Notes under the pieces: generated by a model
Seen by the model: only the letters and a program-made list of their open reading frames with translations
Databases searched by the model: none
What the model was told of the DNA's origin: nothing
In this document: piece after piece, positions 1-8,937 of the stretch
Position numbering within the stretch: the first letter of the stretch is position 1
Layout of the letters: the number at the start of each line of letters is the position of its first letter
From: Larkinella punicea
GTDB taxonomy: Bacteria; Bacteroidota; Bacteroidia; Cytophagales; Spirosomataceae
Assembly (NCBI RefSeq): GCF_003334855.1
Contig: NZ_QOWE01000009.1
Span: 124,001 to 188,000, forward strand
Direction of reading: 5' to 3'
DNA length: 64,000 bases
Made by a program: the position numbers and the translations under genes

Positions 1-102
1 GCCGGGAGCGTAGGCTTTCTTTTGCAGGGCTTTGCTGGGGCCGAGAATCGGCTCACCAAACTTACGGGAAATTTTGGCCTTGGGGCCTGTGTATCTTGCC
101 AT
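1..102 (-). CDS. rpsD: 30S ribosomal protein uS4, N-terminal fragment
   Basis: The first 34 codons of S4, starting at the ATG complementary to 100-102 and running off the left edge. The start [20 protein letters not shown] is the classic S4 N-terminus. S4 binds 16S rRNA early in small-subunit assembly. The visible part has no cysteines, which suggests the zinc-free form, though only the N-terminus can be seen. It lies downstream of rpsK on the same strand, the normal order of the alpha cluster (rpsM-rpsK-rpsD-rpoA-rplQ); rpoA and rplQ should lie just outside the window. Confidence 0.93.
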   Translation of the reverse strand, partial: MARYTGPKAKISRKFGEPILGPSKALQKKAYAPG

Positions 103-217
103 TTGTACTGAGAATGAATAACGAAAAACGATGAACAGACACAACCCAATGTCGCCTGCCCGTATTCATTAAGTGAAGCGGGTTGCTTAACGCAATCCGC
201 AGAATTGAAAGTAATGC

Positions 218-613
218 TTAAACGCGACGGCGTTTCGGAGGGCGGCAGCCGTTGTGGGGCAGTGGCGTAATATCTTTGATGGACATTACTTCGATACCGG
301 TATTCTGGATCGTCCGGATCGCAGATTCACGACCGGAACCCGGACCTTTCACGAACACTTCTGCCTTGCGCATGCCCAGATCATGGGCTACGGTAGCACA
401 GTTCTGAGCGGCAGTCTGAGCAGCATACGGCGTGTTTTTCTTGGAGCCTTTGAAGCCCATTTTACCGGCCGATGCCCACGAGATTACTTGCCCCGAGCTG
501 TTGGTAATTGAAATGATAATGTTATTGAACGAAGCCCGGATGTGTACCTGACCAACGGGTTCAACTACTACTACCCGTTTTTTCGCTTTGTCTTTGCGTT
601 TTGCCTGAGCCAT
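218..613 (-). CDS. rpsK: 30S ribosomal protein uS11
   Basis: S11, 131 aa, a full-length small-subunit platform protein that contacts 16S rRNA near the E site and S7/S18. The core [15 protein letters not shown] and the C-terminal [18 protein letters not shown] are family signatures, and the basic tail is intact. It sits between rpsM (upstream) and rpsD (downstream) on the minus strand. The gap to rpsM holds a long hairpin-forming repeat, described separately. No anomalies are seen. Confidence 0.97.
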   Translation of the reverse strand: MAQAKRKDKAKKRVVVVEPVGQVHIRASFNNIIISITNSSGQVISWASAGKMGFKGSKKNTPYAAQTAAQNCATVAHDLGMRKAEVFVKGPGSGRESAIRTIQNTGIEVMSIKDITPLPHNGCRPPKRRRV

Positions 614-632
614 TTCTAGTTGATCGTTTAAC

Positions 633-683
633 GTTTAACGTTTAAGGTTTAAAGCATTTTGCGAAAAACCTTAAACGTTAAAC
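633..683. repeat. Inverted repeat between rpsM and rpsK
   Basis: GTTTAACGTTTAAGGTTT (633-650) is repeated as its exact reverse complement at 666-683, giving 18-bp arms around a 15-nt loop. Related AAACCTTAAAC-type pieces occur at 681-698, before infA (about 1,285-1,308) and before rplV (about 10,295-10,345). This suggests a dispersed AT-rich intergenic repeat inserted in the ribosomal operon spacers. There is no T tract, so it is not a typical terminator. Confidence 0.75.
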
Positions 684-700
684 CTCAAACCTTAAACTCA

Positions 701-1078
701 TTATTTAGTTGCTTTCTTCTTATTTGCTACCGTCTTACGCTTACCTTTCCGCGTGCGGGAGTTGTTTTTCGTGTGCTGGCCACGAACCGGCAGGCCTTTC
801 CGGTGACGCAGACCCCGGTAGCAACCAATGTCCATCAATCGCTTGATGTTCAACTGGACTTCCGATTTCAGTGCCCCTTCAACCTTGTGTTCTGCGCTGA
901 TGATGGTCCGGATGGCATTCGACTCTTCGTCGTTCCACTCGCTCACCTTTTTATCAACAGATACACCTGCTTTATTCAGAATTCTCTGCGCTGAGCTACG
1001 GCCAATGCCAAAAATGTAAGTCAACGAAATTTCACCGCGTTTCCGGTCGGGAATATCAACCCCTGCAATACGTGCCAT
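701..1078 (-). CDS. rpsM: 30S ribosomal protein uS13
   Basis: S13, 125 aa, a head protein of the small subunit that contacts the P-site tRNA and bridges to L5. The start [20 protein letters not shown], the helix-two-turn-helix [13 protein letters not shown] and the tail motif [19 protein letters not shown] are all present. The C-terminus is Lys/Arg-rich as expected. It is 9 bp downstream of rpmJ, consistent with the order rpmJ-rpsM-rpsK-rpsD. Confidence 0.97.
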   Translation of the reverse strand: MARIAGVDIPDRKRGEISLTYIFGIGRSSAQRILNKAGVSVDKKVSEWNDEESNAIRTIISAEHKVEGALKSEVQLNIKRLMDIGCYRGLRHRKGLPVRGQHTKNNSRTRKGKRKTVANKKKATK

Positions 1079-1087
1079 ATTCAGTGA

Positions 1088-1204
1088 TTAACCTTGTCTT
1101 TGTTTATACCTAGGATTCTTCTTATTGATCACGTAAAGCTTCCCCTTCCGGCGGATCACCTTACAATCAACACTGCGCTTTTTAATCGACGCCTTGACTT
1201 TCAT
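1088..1204 (-). CDS. rpmJ: 50S ribosomal protein bL36, zinc-free form
   Basis: A 38-aa ORF starting [20 protein letters not shown] and ending [10 protein letters not shown]36 is a small large-subunit protein that stabilises 23S rRNA. The zinc-binding form has Cys11, Cys14, Cys27 and His32; here only Cys14 remains (Ser11, Asn27, Arg32), so this is the C-minus form that does not bind zinc. It lies between infA and rpsM, the usual position. The start is fixed by the family N-terminus. Confidence 0.93.
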   Translation of the reverse strand: MKVKASIKKRSVDCKVIRRKGKLYVINKKNPRYKQRQG

Positions 1205-1307
1205 GGTTTTACTCTCCGTTTTACGGTTTTCGGTTCCGGTTTTCAGTTTTTGGTTATTGCTGCACTATGTCAGCCCACCGTAAACTATAAACCGTAAGCC
1301 TTAAACC

Positions 1308-1526
1308 TTATTTATACCGATAAACAATTCGTGCTTTGGACAGGTCATACGGCGACATTTCCAATTTTACCCGGTCGCCGGGCAGAATTTTGATGTAATT
1401 CATCCGCATTTTCCCGGAAATGTGAGCAACTACTTCATGTTTGTTCTCGAGCTGTACCCGGAACATGGCATTGGAGAGTGCTTCTACAATGGTACCGTCT
1501 TGTTCGATGGATGTCTGTTTTGCCAT
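1308..1526 (-). CDS. infA: Translation initiation factor IF-1
   Basis: IF-1, 72 aa, exactly the family length. It is an S1-like OB-fold protein that occupies the A site during initiation with IF-2 and IF-3. Recognisable segments are [35 protein letters not shown] and the C-terminal [15 protein letters not shown]. The start ATG lies 3 bp after the map stop codon, so map-infA is tightly coupled. About 100 bp with AT-rich repeat fragments separates it from rpmJ. Confidence 0.97.
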   Translation of the reverse strand: MAKQTSIEQDGTIVEALSNAMFRVQLENKHEVVAHISGKMRMNYIKILPGDRVKLEMSPYDLSKARIVYRYK

Positions 1527-1529
1527 TCG

Positions 1530-2342
1530 TTACGCTATGGTCACTTCGTTGACTTCAATCATTAAGCTGGTATTGGCCGTTACTTCTTCAATGTACTGAA
1601 ACGTCGTCAGAATTTCGGCCTGACCTTTCCGAACGGCAACTGAGTGTTCGAAATGCGCAGACGGTTTACGATCAACTGTTCGAATAGTCCAGCCATCCCG
1701 TTCCTGAACAATGCTTTTCTTACCGAGGTTCACCATCGGCTCTATGGCCAGAACCATACCTTCTTTCAGTTTGACGCCCTGTCCACGTTTGCCATAGTTC
1801 GGAACTTCCGGGCCTTCGTGGAGACTCTTTCCGACTCCATGACCGACCAACTCCCGAACCACCGAATACCCGAATTTCTCCACATGACTCTGCACTGCAT
1901 ACCCAATGTCGCCAATCCGATTTCCTTCCGTTGCTTTTTCAATACCGCAATACAGTGATTGCTTGGTACGGATCAGCAGGTCACGAACCTCCTGGCTAAT
2001 GTCTCCAATGGGATAGGTATAGGCACTATCACTATGGTATCCGTTCAGTTTTACGCCACAATCGATCGAAATAATATCACCTTCTTTCAGTTCGTACTTA
2101 CTCGGAAAACCGTGTACGACTGTCTCATTGACCGAGATACACAAAGCTGCCGGGAAGTTGTTAAATCCCTTGAAAGAAGGAATACCACCGTTGTCGCGAA
2201 TATATTCTTCAGCCACGCGATCCAGTTCTTTCGTAGTCACACCCGGACGAATCCGTTTGGCTACTTCGGCATGTGCTTTGCCAAGAACCTGTCCGCTGAT
2301 TTTCATCAGCTCTATTTCGGCGTCTGATTTCAGGTAAATCAT
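1530..2342 (-). CDS. map: Type I methionine aminopeptidase
   Basis: MetAP, 270 aa, removes the initiator methionine from nascent proteins. The metal ligands of the type I enzyme are in place: Asp pair in DIISIDCGVKLNGYHSDSA, His in ELVGHGVGKSLHEGPEVPNY, and Glu residues in GMVLAIEPM and the C-terminal HFEHSVAV. The N-terminus MIYLKSDAEIELMKISGQVL is typical of the short cytosolic form, with no zinc-finger extension. It lies 4 bp after secY and 3 bp before infA, the common secY-map-infA order. Confidence 0.97.
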   Translation of the reverse strand: MIYLKSDAEIELMKISGQVLGKAHAEVAKRIRPGVTTKELDRVAEEYIRDNGGIPSFKGFNNFPAALCISVNETVVHGFPSKYELKEGDIISIDCGVKLNGYHSDSAYTYPIGDISQEVRDLLIRTKQSLYCGIEKATEGNRIGDIGYAVQSHVEKFGYSVVRELVGHGVGKSLHEGPEVPNYGKRGQGVKLKEGMVLAIEPMVNLGKKSIVQERDGWTIRTVDRKPSAHFEHSVAVRKGQAEILTTFQYIEEVTANTSLMIEVNEVTIA

Positions 2343-2346
2343 TTCG

Positions 2347-3660
2347 TTAAGCTGTTATGCTCTCGGTGCGGCCCGTTACCCGTCCTGACTGCATCAGGCC
2401 TTCGTAACGACGCATCAGAAGATAACTTTCAACCTGCTGCAACGTATCCAGCACCACGCCCACCATAATCAGGAGTGACGTTCCGCCGAAAAACTGCGAG
2501 AAGTTGCGAGTCATTCCCAGCAAAGACGCAACAGCCGGCAAAATCGCTACAATAGCCAGCATGAGCGCTCCCGGTAACGTAATCCGGTCCAAAACCTGAC
2601 CGATGTATTCAGAAGTCATAAAACCGGGTTTAACGCCGGGAATAAAACCTCCGCTCCGTTTCATATCGTCCGCAATCTGATTCGGGTTAACCGAAATCGC
2701 CGTGTAGAAAAACGTAAAGACGATAATCAGAACGGCGAATAACACGTTATACTGCCACGAGGTATAATCGGCGAAAACCGTTTGTACCGAACCAGCGAAA
2801 TCACTTTTCTCCGCAAACAACGAAGCAACCAGCGATGGAACGAACATCAGTGCCTGGGCAAAGATGATCGGCATGACACCGGCAGCATTCAACTTCAGGG
2901 GAAGATACTGACGTTGACCGCCCACGACCTTGTTCCCAACCACCTGCTTGGCATACTGAATCGGAATCCGGCGAACTGCCTGCGTCAGTACAACCGCACC
3001 CATTACCACAAAGAACAGGGCAACGATTTCAAGGACGAACAGTAAAGCTCCTCCTGAGCCGCGGGATAAAGCTTCTCCGTATACGGCACCGGGAAACCGC
3101 GACACAATACCGATCATGATCAGCATCGAAATCCCGTTCCCGATTCCCTTATCGGTAATGCGCTCGCCCAGCCACATGCAAAAAATGGTACCGGCCGTCA
3201 GAACAACAACGGACACAATGTTAAATGTGGCCTCGTTTATCATAATGGCTTCGCCCGGAATGGTCGTCGTCAAATACGTAATCGCCTGAGCCGCCGTCAC
3301 GAAAATGGTCAGGATACGGGTAATCTGATTCAACCGCTTCCGACCCGACTCCCCTTCTTTCTGCATTTTCTGAAAGTAAGGCAGGGCCAGGGTCAAAAGC
3401 TGAATGGCAATCGATGCCGAGATATACGGCATGATTCCCAAAGCAAAAATGGATGCTTTGCTAAAGGCTCCCCCCGAAAATGTTTCCAGCAACCCCAGGA
3501 GTCCCTGCGGATTGAGGTTCAACTTCGTCGGATCAATCCCTGGCAACACAATTTGAGACCCTAGTCTAAAAACCGTCACAAACAACAACGTGTTGAGAAT
3601 GCGGGTTCTCAGTTCCTCGATCGAAAAGATATTCTGAAGGGTCGTGATGAATCGTTTCAT
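2347..3660 (-). CDS. secY: Protein translocase subunit SecY
   Basis: SecY, 437 aa, forms the protein-conducting channel of the inner membrane with SecE and SecG. Ten hydrophobic segments can be picked out, beginning with LLFVTVFRLGSQIVLPGID. The cytosolic loops contain the ribosome/SecA-binding basic segments, including FIPGVKPG before transmembrane segment 9. The gene follows rplO by 85 bp and is followed immediately by map. Length and start (MKRFITTLQNIFSIEELR) match Bacteroidota homologues. Confidence 0.97.
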   Translation of the reverse strand: MKRFITTLQNIFSIEELRTRILNTLLFVTVFRLGSQIVLPGIDPTKLNLNPQGLLGLLETFSGGAFSKASIFALGIMPYISASIAIQLLTLALPYFQKMQKEGESGRKRLNQITRILTIFVTAAQAITYLTTTIPGEAIMINEATFNIVSVVVLTAGTIFCMWLGERITDKGIGNGISMLIMIGIVSRFPGAVYGEALSRGSGGALLFVLEIVALFFVVMGAVVLTQAVRRIPIQYAKQVVGNKVVGGQRQYLPLKLNAAGVMPIIFAQALMFVPSLVASLFAEKSDFAGSVQTVFADYTSWQYNVLFAVLIIVFTFFYTAISVNPNQIADDMKRSGGFIPGVKPGFMTSEYIGQVLDRITLPGALMLAIVAILPAVASLLGMTRNFSQFFGGTSLLIMVGVVLDTLQQVESYLLMRRYEGLMQSGRVTGRTESITA

Positions 3661-3745
3661 TAGTGTATCAAGCTGCTCGTCCGAAAAAAGTCACCAAATT
3701 TACGAAGAAATATTGGCTAAATCTACTCATGAACGAACAAGCCGA

Positions 3746-4192
3746 TTAGAGCTTGATTGCTTTACCGCCTGCTTTCTCAATTGCTTCAATCGCTTTCTGC
3801 GAAAAGCCATGTGCTTTCACTTCCACGACTGACGAAATTTCACCCCGGCTCAGAATTTTTATCTTGTCGTTTTTACCGGCCAAACCATGTTGCATCAACA
3901 CATCGATGTCGATGGACGTAACGCCGGCGCTTTCAATTAACTGCTGAAGTGTGTCTAGGTTAATCGGCTTGTATTCAACCCGATTGATGTTCTTAAAGCC
4001 GAATTTCGGCACACGGCGCTGCAAAGGCATCTGACCACCTTCGAAGTTCTTCTTGGCGCTGTAACCGGAACGCGACTGGGCACCTTTGTGGCCACGGGTA
4101 GATGTTCCACCCATACCAGAACCCGTACCCCGACCTACTCGCTTGCGCTCCCGGACTGATCCTTCCGCAGGTTTAAGTGTATTCAGACTCAT
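3746..4192 (-). CDS. rplO: 50S ribosomal protein uL15
   Basis: L15, 148 aa, a late-assembling large-subunit protein. The N-terminal basic glycine-rich extension (RKRVGRGTGSGMGGTSTRGH) threads into 23S rRNA, and the C-terminal domain has the usual motif VEVKAHGFSQKAIEAIEKAG. The gene lies 4 bp downstream of rpmD, the normal spc order rpsE-rpmD-rplO-secY. Confidence 0.97.
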   Translation of the reverse strand: MSLNTLKPAEGSVRERKRVGRGTGSGMGGTSTRGHKGAQSRSGYSAKKNFEGGQMPLQRRVPKFGFKNINRVEYKPINLDTLQQLIESAGVTSIDIDVLMQHGLAGKNDKIKILSRGEISSVVEVKAHGFSQKAIEAIEKAGGKAIKL

Positions 4193-4196
4193 AATT

Positions 4197-4376
4197 TTAA
4201 ATTTCTTCTACAGTAACTAAATGTTGAATTTTACGGATAATTCCACCGACGGCGTCATTGTATTCCAATGAAACGCTGCGGTTGATTTTCCCCAGACCAA
4301 GCGACTTGATCGCCAGTTTCTGTGTTTTCGGCCGCTTGATAATGCTGCGAACCTGTGTTATTTTAACCCGTGCCAT
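4197..4376 (-). CDS. rpmD: 50S ribosomal protein uL30
   Basis: A 59-aa protein read from the ATG complementary to 4374-4376: it starts MARVKITQVRSIIKRPKTQK and ends RKIQHLVTVEEI. L30 is a small large-subunit protein; the motif SIIKRPKTQKLAIKSLGLGK is diagnostic. It fills the spacing between rpsE and rplO exactly, with 4 bp to rplO and 23 bp from rpsE. The length is normal for the bacterial family. Confidence 0.93.
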   Translation of the reverse strand: MARVKITQVRSIIKRPKTQKLAIKSLGLGKINRSVSLEYNDAVGGIIRKIQHLVTVEEI

Positions 4377-4399
4377 TTTCTTGCCGTTGTTAAGGATTC

Positions 4400-4915
4400 T
4401 TATCCGTTAAAAACTTTGCTCAGTTTCACCCCACGCTGGAAAGCGACCTGATGCGGAGCGCGCATTTTCAGCAGCGCGTCGATGGTTGCCTTCACCACAT
4501 TGTGCGGATTGGATGAACCCTTCGATTTTGCCAATACGTCGCGGATACCGGCACTTTCCAATACCGCACGCATGGCACCACCGGCGATAACACCCGTACC
4601 GGCAGAAGCGGGTTTCAGCAGCACAAAACCACCACTGAATTTCCCTTCCATCGCATGAGGAACCGTATGCTTCAGCAGCGGAACCTGAACGAGGTTTTTC
4701 TTTGCATCTTCAATTCCTTTGGCAATCGCATCCGTTACTTCGTTCGCTTTACCGAGGCCGTAGCCAACCACACCGTTGCCGTCACCGACGACGATAATGG
4801 CCGCAAAGCTAAAACGCCGACCACCTTTCACCACCTTGGCAACGCGGTTGATAGCAACAACACGTTCTTTCAGTTCAGACTCGTTAACTTTAGCAGGTCT
4901 TGTATTGGTTACCAT
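4400..4915 (-). CDS. rpsE: 30S ribosomal protein uS5
   Basis: S5, 171 aa, an accuracy-related small-subunit protein at the mRNA entry tunnel. The N-terminal double-stranded RNA-binding domain is visible ([19 protein letters not shown] and [10 protein letters not shown]), followed by the C-terminal domain with [20 protein letters not shown]. It starts 8 bp downstream of rplR and precedes rpmD. No unusual insertion in the fidelity loop is seen. Confidence 0.97.
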   Translation of the reverse strand: MVTNTRPAKVNESELKERVVAINRVAKVVKGGRRFSFAAIIVVGDGNGVVGYGLGKANEVTDAIAKGIEDAKKNLVQVPLLKHTVPHAMEGKFSGGFVLLKPASAGTGVIAGGAMRAVLESAGIRDVLAKSKGSSNPHNVVKATIDALLKMRAPHQVAFQRGVKLSKVFNG

Positions 4916-4923
4916 TGTTTTGC

Positions 4924-5280
4924 TTAGAATTTAAGGCCTCCTTCTCTGGCGCCGTCGGCCAAAGCTTTCACCTTACCATGATATAAATAACCATTCCGAT
5001 CAAAAACTACCTTGGAAATACCGCTGGTAGTTGCTTTTTCTGCCAAAGCCTGTCCAACCTGTTTTGCCAGTTCGACGTTAACACCTTTCTTATCGTTGCC
5101 GGTAATTTCGATCGATGAAGCACTGACCAGGGTGTGGCCTTTCTCATCATCAATGATTTGGGCATAGATACGGGCATTTGACCGGAAGACGGATAGTCTC
5201 GGCTGGTCAGCCGTTCCGGAAACTTTATTCCGGATATGATTTTTAATACGCAGTCTTCTGCTTTCTTTCGTGACAGCCAT
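4924..5280 (-). CDS. rplR: 50S ribosomal protein uL18
   Basis: L18, 118 aa, binds 5S rRNA with L5 and L25 in the central protuberance. The basic N-terminus ([18 protein letters not shown]) and the core [19 protein letters not shown]-like segment identify it, and the C-terminal [20 protein letters not shown] is a strong family signature. It lies between rplF and rpsE, 31 bp after rplF. Confidence 0.97.
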   Translation of the reverse strand: MAVTKESRRLRIKNHIRNKVSGTADQPRLSVFRSNARIYAQIIDDEKGHTLVSASSIEITGNDKKGVNVELAKQVGQALAEKATTSGISKVVFDRNGYLYHGKVKALADGAREGGLKF

Positions 5281-5311
5281 TTTCGCCTGTGCTTATTATA
5301 TGGTTCACCTA

Positions 5312-5869
5312 TTACTTCTTGGAAGCAGACTTACCAGCTTTCCGACGAATTTTCTCGCCCACAAACCGGATACCCTTCCCTTTGTACGGTTCAACTTTCC
5401 GCAACGAACGGATTTTAGCCGCTACATCGCCGATCAGTTGTTTGTCGATTCCTTCCAGAATGACTTTTGGGTTTTGCCCTTTTTCCGTTACGGAAGTTAC
5501 TTTCAGCTCCGTCGGGATGGCCACATAAATATCATGTGAATACCCCAGCGTCAATTGCAGAATGTTATTCGTTGCAACCGCTTTGTAACCGACCCCGACG
5601 ATTTCGAGTTCCAACTTGTAACCAGTGCTAACACCCGTTACCATGTTGTTGACCAGCGCACGATACAAACCGTGTAAGGCTTTGAAACGCTTCTGATCAT
5701 TCGGGCGAATCACTTTCAGTTCTCCGTCGACAATCTCTACTTTGATATCCGGGTTGATGCTCTGCGAGAGTTCCCCTTTCGGGCCTTTCACCGTAACAGT
5801 GTTACCGTTCTCGACCGAAACTGACACTTTCTCGGGCAGTGCAATGGATTTATTACCTACGCGTGACAT
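5312..5869 (-). CDS. rplF: 50S ribosomal protein uL6
   Basis: L6, 185 aa, near the GTPase-associated centre and sarcin-ricin loop of the large subunit. Two tandem L6 domains are visible, and the C-terminal signature PYKGKGIRFVGEKIRRKAGK is complete. The gene is 9 bp downstream of rpsH and upstream of rplR, the standard spc order. Length and start MSRVGNKSIALPEKVSVSVE are normal. Confidence 0.97.
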   Translation of the reverse strand: MSRVGNKSIALPEKVSVSVENGNTVTVKGPKGELSQSINPDIKVEIVDGELKVIRPNDQKRFKALHGLYRALVNNMVTGVSTGYKLELEIVGVGYKAVATNNILQLTLGYSHDIYVAIPTELKVTSVTEKGQNPKVILEGIDKQLIGDVAAKIRSLRKVEPYKGKGIRFVGEKIRRKAGKSASKK

Positions 5870-5878
5870 AGTTTCTGA

Positions 5879-6277
5879 TTAATATACGTAACACAACACT
5901 TCACCGCCTACGTTCAGCGTCCGGGCTTCCTTGTCAGTCATAACTCCTTTTGAAGTCGAGACGATGGCGACACCTAAGCCATTCAGAATCCGCGGAATGT
6001 CCGTAGCTCCTTTGTACTGACGCAGACCCGGGCGGCTCACACGCTGCAAATCAACGATGGCAGGTTGTTTCGTAACCGGATTGTACTTCAGTGCAATTTT
6101 AATACTTCCTTGCGGGCCCGTCTCGTCGAACTTGTAGTTCTGGATGAAGCCTTTATCAAAGAGTACCTTAGTGATCTCCTTCTTTATATTGGAAGCAGGA
6201 ATTTCCACGACCCGGTGCTTGGCGCGGATCGCATTTCTGATGCGAGTCAGATAATCTGCTATGGGATCAGTATTCAT
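5879..6277 (-). CDS. rpsH: 30S ribosomal protein uS8
   Basis: S8, 132 aa, binds helix 21 of 16S rRNA and is the translational repressor of the spc operon in E. coli. The N-terminus [20 protein letters not shown] and the C-terminal [18 protein letters not shown] with [10 protein letters not shown] are family hallmarks. It follows rpsN by about 104 bp, a slightly longer gap than others in this cluster, and abuts rplF. Confidence 0.97.
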   Translation of the reverse strand: MNTDPIADYLTRIRNAIRAKHRVVEIPASNIKKEITKVLFDKGFIQNYKFDETGPQGSIKIALKYNPVTKQPAIVDLQRVSRPGLRQYKGATDIPRILNGLGVAIVSTSKGVMTDKEARTLNVGGEVLCYVY

Positions 6278-6381
6278 TTCCTCCTGATTAGTAACTGCAA
6301 ACCTCGCTGACGGATTAGCCGTTTTGAACGGGCCTGCAAAATTAGGGAATTGTTTCGATAATCGCTAAGATGGCGTGAAAG

Positions 6382-6651
6382 TTACCAGCTTGCCTTTGTT
6401 ACACCCGGAATCTTACCGGCCGATGCCATTTCACGGAACGTCACGCGGGAGATACCAAATTTCCGCATGTACCCGCGAGGGCGGCCCGTTAACTTACACC
6501 GATTGTGCAGACGTACCGGCGAAGCATTCTTCGGCAGTTTGTCTAACCCGAGGTAGTCTCCGGCAGCTTTCAGTGCGGCACGCTTGGTAGCGTATTTCGC
6601 AACTAAGGCAATCCGCTTACGCTCTCTTGCTTTGATGGATTCTTTTGCCAT
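6382..6651 (-). CDS. rpsN: 30S ribosomal protein uS14, zinc-free form
   Basis: S14, 89 aa, a small-subunit head protein. The length and lack of CxxC pairs show the longer C-minus version that does not need zinc, in line with the zinc-free L36 here. Signature [20 protein letters not shown] is followed by the conserved tail [11 protein letters not shown]. It lies between rplE and rpsH. No second zinc-dependent copy is in the window. Confidence 0.96.
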   Translation of the reverse strand: MAKESIKARERKRIALVAKYATKRAALKAAGDYLGLDKLPKNASPVRLHNRCKLTGRPRGYMRKFGISRVTFREMASAGKIPGVTKASW

Positions 6652-6671
6652 GTTTTTATTCGCGTTATGCG

Positions 6672-7226
6672 TTATTTTTTACCGCCGGCGAAGGGCATGC
6701 CCAGGGCCTTTAGCAATGCAAAGCTTTCTTCATCCGTGTTCGCCGTGGTGACGAACGTGATATCCATACCTGAAATCCGACTTACTTTATCAATCGTAAT
6801 TTCCGGGAAGATAATCTGCTCCTGGACACCGAACGTGTAGTTTCCGTTGCCATCGAAGCCTTTGTCGCTAATTCCTTTGAAGTCACGAACGCGCGGCAGA
6901 GCGACAGCGGTCAGACGATCCAGAAATTCGTACATCTTCTCTCCGCGCAGGGTCACTTTAGCGCCGATCGGCATGCCTTCGCGCAGCTTAAAGTTAGAGA
7001 CGGCTTTTTTCGCAATGGTTGCCACTGCTTTCTGGCCTGTAATCATCGTCAGTTCTTCGACACCTACATCGACTAACTTCTTGTCAGCGACGGCGGCCCC
7101 AATCCCCTTGTTTACAACAATCTTAGAGAGTTTCGGTACCTGCATAACGCTTTTGTACTGAAACTTTTCTTTCAATTGGGCCACGATCTCGTTTGTATAT
7201 TTCTCTTTCAGCCTCGGTGTTGCCAC
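6672..7226 (-). CDS. rplE: 50S ribosomal protein uL5
   Basis: L5, 184 aa, binds 5S rRNA and contacts S13 across the subunit interface. Diagnostic segments are [37 protein letters not shown] and the C-terminal [10 protein letters not shown]. The beta2-beta3 loop [18 protein letters not shown] is intact. The gene lies between rplX and rpsN with short spacers. Confidence 0.97.
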   Translation of the reverse strand: MATPRLKEKYTNEIVAQLKEKFQYKSVMQVPKLSKIVVNKGIGAAVADKKLVDVGVEELTMITGQKAVATIAKKAVSNFKLREGMPIGAKVTLRGEKMYEFLDRLTAVALPRVRDFKGISDKGFDGNGNYTFGVQEQIIFPEITIDKVSRISGMDITFVTTANTDEESFALLKALGMPFAGGKK

Positions 7227-7264
7227 TTTCGTATCTGTTTAATACGTTCCTGATTTCTAATCAA

Positions 7265-7603
7265 TTAGATAAAATTACCGGTCTTTTTCGAGTACCGTTG
7301 CAACTTATCCTTGTCATTCAGTTTGCGGCCGGTCCGGGTCGGTTCGTTGGTGGCGGGGTCAATCACCATCAGGTTGCTGATGTGGATTGTTCCTTCGCGT
7401 TTCTCCAAACTTCCCTGGGGGTTGGCTGCGGAGGGTTTCACATGTTTGGTGATCATGTTCACTCCTTCAACCACGGCGCGTTGCTTATCGACCAAAACGC
7501 GCAGGATGGTGCCGGTTTGGCCCTTCGAGTTACCAGAGAGCACTTTCACAGCGTCTCCCTTTTTGATGTGTAACTTCGCAGGCTTGTCTGCTACTTTCTT
7601 CAT
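7265..7603 (-). CDS. rplX: 50S ribosomal protein uL24
   Basis: L24, 112 aa, an assembly-initiating large-subunit protein near the tunnel exit. The KOW motif is clear: [20 protein letters not shown] followed by [20 protein letters not shown]. The gene starts 3 bp after rplN and is followed by rplE after 38 bp. Length and domain order are normal. Confidence 0.97.
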   Translation of the reverse strand: MKKVADKPAKLHIKKGDAVKVLSGNSKGQTGTILRVLVDKQRAVVEGVNMITKHVKPSAANPQGSLEKREGTIHISNLMVIDPATNEPTRTGRKLNDKDKLQRYSKKTGNFI

Positions 7604-7606
7604 GGG

Positions 7607-7975
7607 TTACAATACTTCTGGAGCCAAAGAAACGATTTTCATAAACTGCTTCTCGCGCAATTCGCGGGCAACTGGCCCAAAAATGCGGGTACCGCGCGGC
7701 TCGTCATTGTTGTTCAGCAGTACGGCTGCATTGTCTTCAAACCGGATATAGGAACCGTCTTTCCGACGAATTTCTTTTTTGGTGCGAACGACTACCGCCT
7801 TGGAAACAGTACCCTTCTTCATGCTACTGGAAGAAAGCGCCTGCTTAACCGTCACTACAATTTTATCTCCAACCGTAGCGAAACGCTTGCCGGTTCCACC
7901 CAGTACCCGAATACAGAGTACTTCTTTGGCACCGCTATTATCGGCTACGCCCAAACGTGATTCTTGCTGGATCAT
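7607..7975 (-). CDS. rplN: 50S ribosomal protein uL14
   Basis: L14, 122 aa, sits at the subunit interface and contacts 16S helix 14. It starts [20 protein letters not shown], contains the conserved [20 protein letters not shown] and [20 protein letters not shown], and ends with [20 protein letters not shown]. It is 2 bp from rpsQ and 3 bp from rplX, so the three genes are tightly coupled. Confidence 0.98.
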   Translation of the reverse strand: MIQQESRLGVADNSGAKEVLCIRVLGGTGKRFATVGDKIVVTVKQALSSSSMKKGTVSKAVVVRTKKEIRRKDGSYIRFEDNAAVLLNNNDEPRGTRIFGPVARELREKQFMKIVSLAPEVL

Positions 7976-7977
7976 GA

Positions 7978-8241
7978 TTACTTCGCCTTTTCAATGATTT
8001 CGACTAATCGCCAACATTTGTTCTTGCTCAGCGGACGGGTTTCCATGATGCGAACCGTATCACCGATTCCACATTCATTTTTTTCGTCATGGGCCATGAA
8101 CTTCTTCGTACGGTGCATGAATTTTCCGTAAATGGGATGCTGCACTTTCCGATCGACCGCAACCGTGATGGATTTTTCCATCTTGTTGCTTACTACCTTA
8201 CCAATTCTCTCTTTTCTTAAATTTCTTTCTTGCTGCTCCAT
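7978..8241 (-). CDS. rpsQ: 30S ribosomal protein uS17
   Basis: S17, 87 aa, an OB-fold primary binder of 16S rRNA 5' domain. The N-terminal [20 protein letters not shown] and the signature [20 protein letters not shown] are present. It lies between rpmC and rplN, the standard S10/spc junction. Confidence 0.97.
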   Translation of the reverse strand: MEQQERNLRKERIGKVVSNKMEKSITVAVDRKVQHPIYGKFMHRTKKFMAHDEKNECGIGDTVRIMETRPLSKNKCWRLVEIIEKAK

Positions 8242-8258
8242 GAGTCGATACCGTTTAA

Positions 8259-8453
8259 TTAGCTGGCGTTTTCTTTAACAGTCAGCTCGGTCAGTAATTG
8301 AGCAATCAATTTACGCGTGGTGCGAATCCGCATCGGGTTCTCGATGGGCGAAATAGCGTGCGCAAACTTTAATTTTTGCAAGCGATCCTTCTCAGCCGCT
8401 ACCTGCTCATTCAATTGTTCAACCGTCAGCGACTTGATCTCGTTCTTTTTCAT
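8259..8453 (-). CDS. rpmC: 50S ribosomal protein uL29
   Basis: L29, 64 aa, a two-helix protein at the peptide tunnel exit that forms part of the docking site for SRP and trigger factor along with L23. The pattern [20 protein letters not shown] followed by [20 protein letters not shown] is typical of the family. It is 6 bp downstream of rplP and 17 bp upstream of rpsQ. Confidence 0.96.
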   Translation of the reverse strand: MKKNEIKSLTVEQLNEQVAAEKDRLQKLKFAHAISPIENPMRIRTTRKLIAQLLTELTVKENAS

Positions 8454-8459
8454 GACTGA

Positions 8460-8888
8460 TTAGTCTTCTGTTTCCTGATAATCCCGACGAACAACGAATC
8501 TTGTTTTGATCGGTAACTTTTGAGCCGCCAAACGCAGAGCCTCATTGGCTACGTCCAGGGGAACACCAGTTGCTTCGAACAGAATGGTGCCCGGTTTTAC
8601 GGCAGCTACCCAATACTCAGGTGCTCCCTTTCCTTTACCCATCCGTACTTCGGCTGGTTTCTTCGTGATCACCTTGTCTGGAAAAATACGGATCCAAACC
8701 TGGCCTTCACGTTTCATGGCACGGGTGACGGAAATACGGGCCGCTTCAATCTGACGGGCTGTAATCCAACCTGGTTCCAGCGACTTGATGGCAAACGATC
8801 CGAAAGCGATTTGGTGACCCCGTCCGGCAATGCCTTTCACACGGCCTTTCTGCTGCTTACGAAACTTGGTTCTTTTTGGTTGTAACAT
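8460..8888 (-). CDS. rplP: 50S ribosomal protein uL16
   Basis: L16, 142 aa, contacts A-site tRNA and organises the peptidyl transferase region. The N-terminus [20 protein letters not shown] and the segments [19 protein letters not shown] and [19 protein letters not shown] are diagnostic, as is the C-terminal [17 protein letters not shown]. The gene lies 49 bp downstream of rpsC and is coupled to rpmC. Confidence 0.98.
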   Translation of the reverse strand: MLQPKRTKFRKQQKGRVKGIAGRGHQIAFGSFAIKSLEPGWITARQIEAARISVTRAMKREGQVWIRIFPDKVITKKPAEVRMGKGKGAPEYWVAAVKPGTILFEATGVPLDVANEALRLAAQKLPIKTRFVVRRDYQETED

Positions 8889-8937
8889 CTTTAGTCGTAT
8901 CTAAAGGACGTGCCTGGTATGACGTCCGATGTTCTTA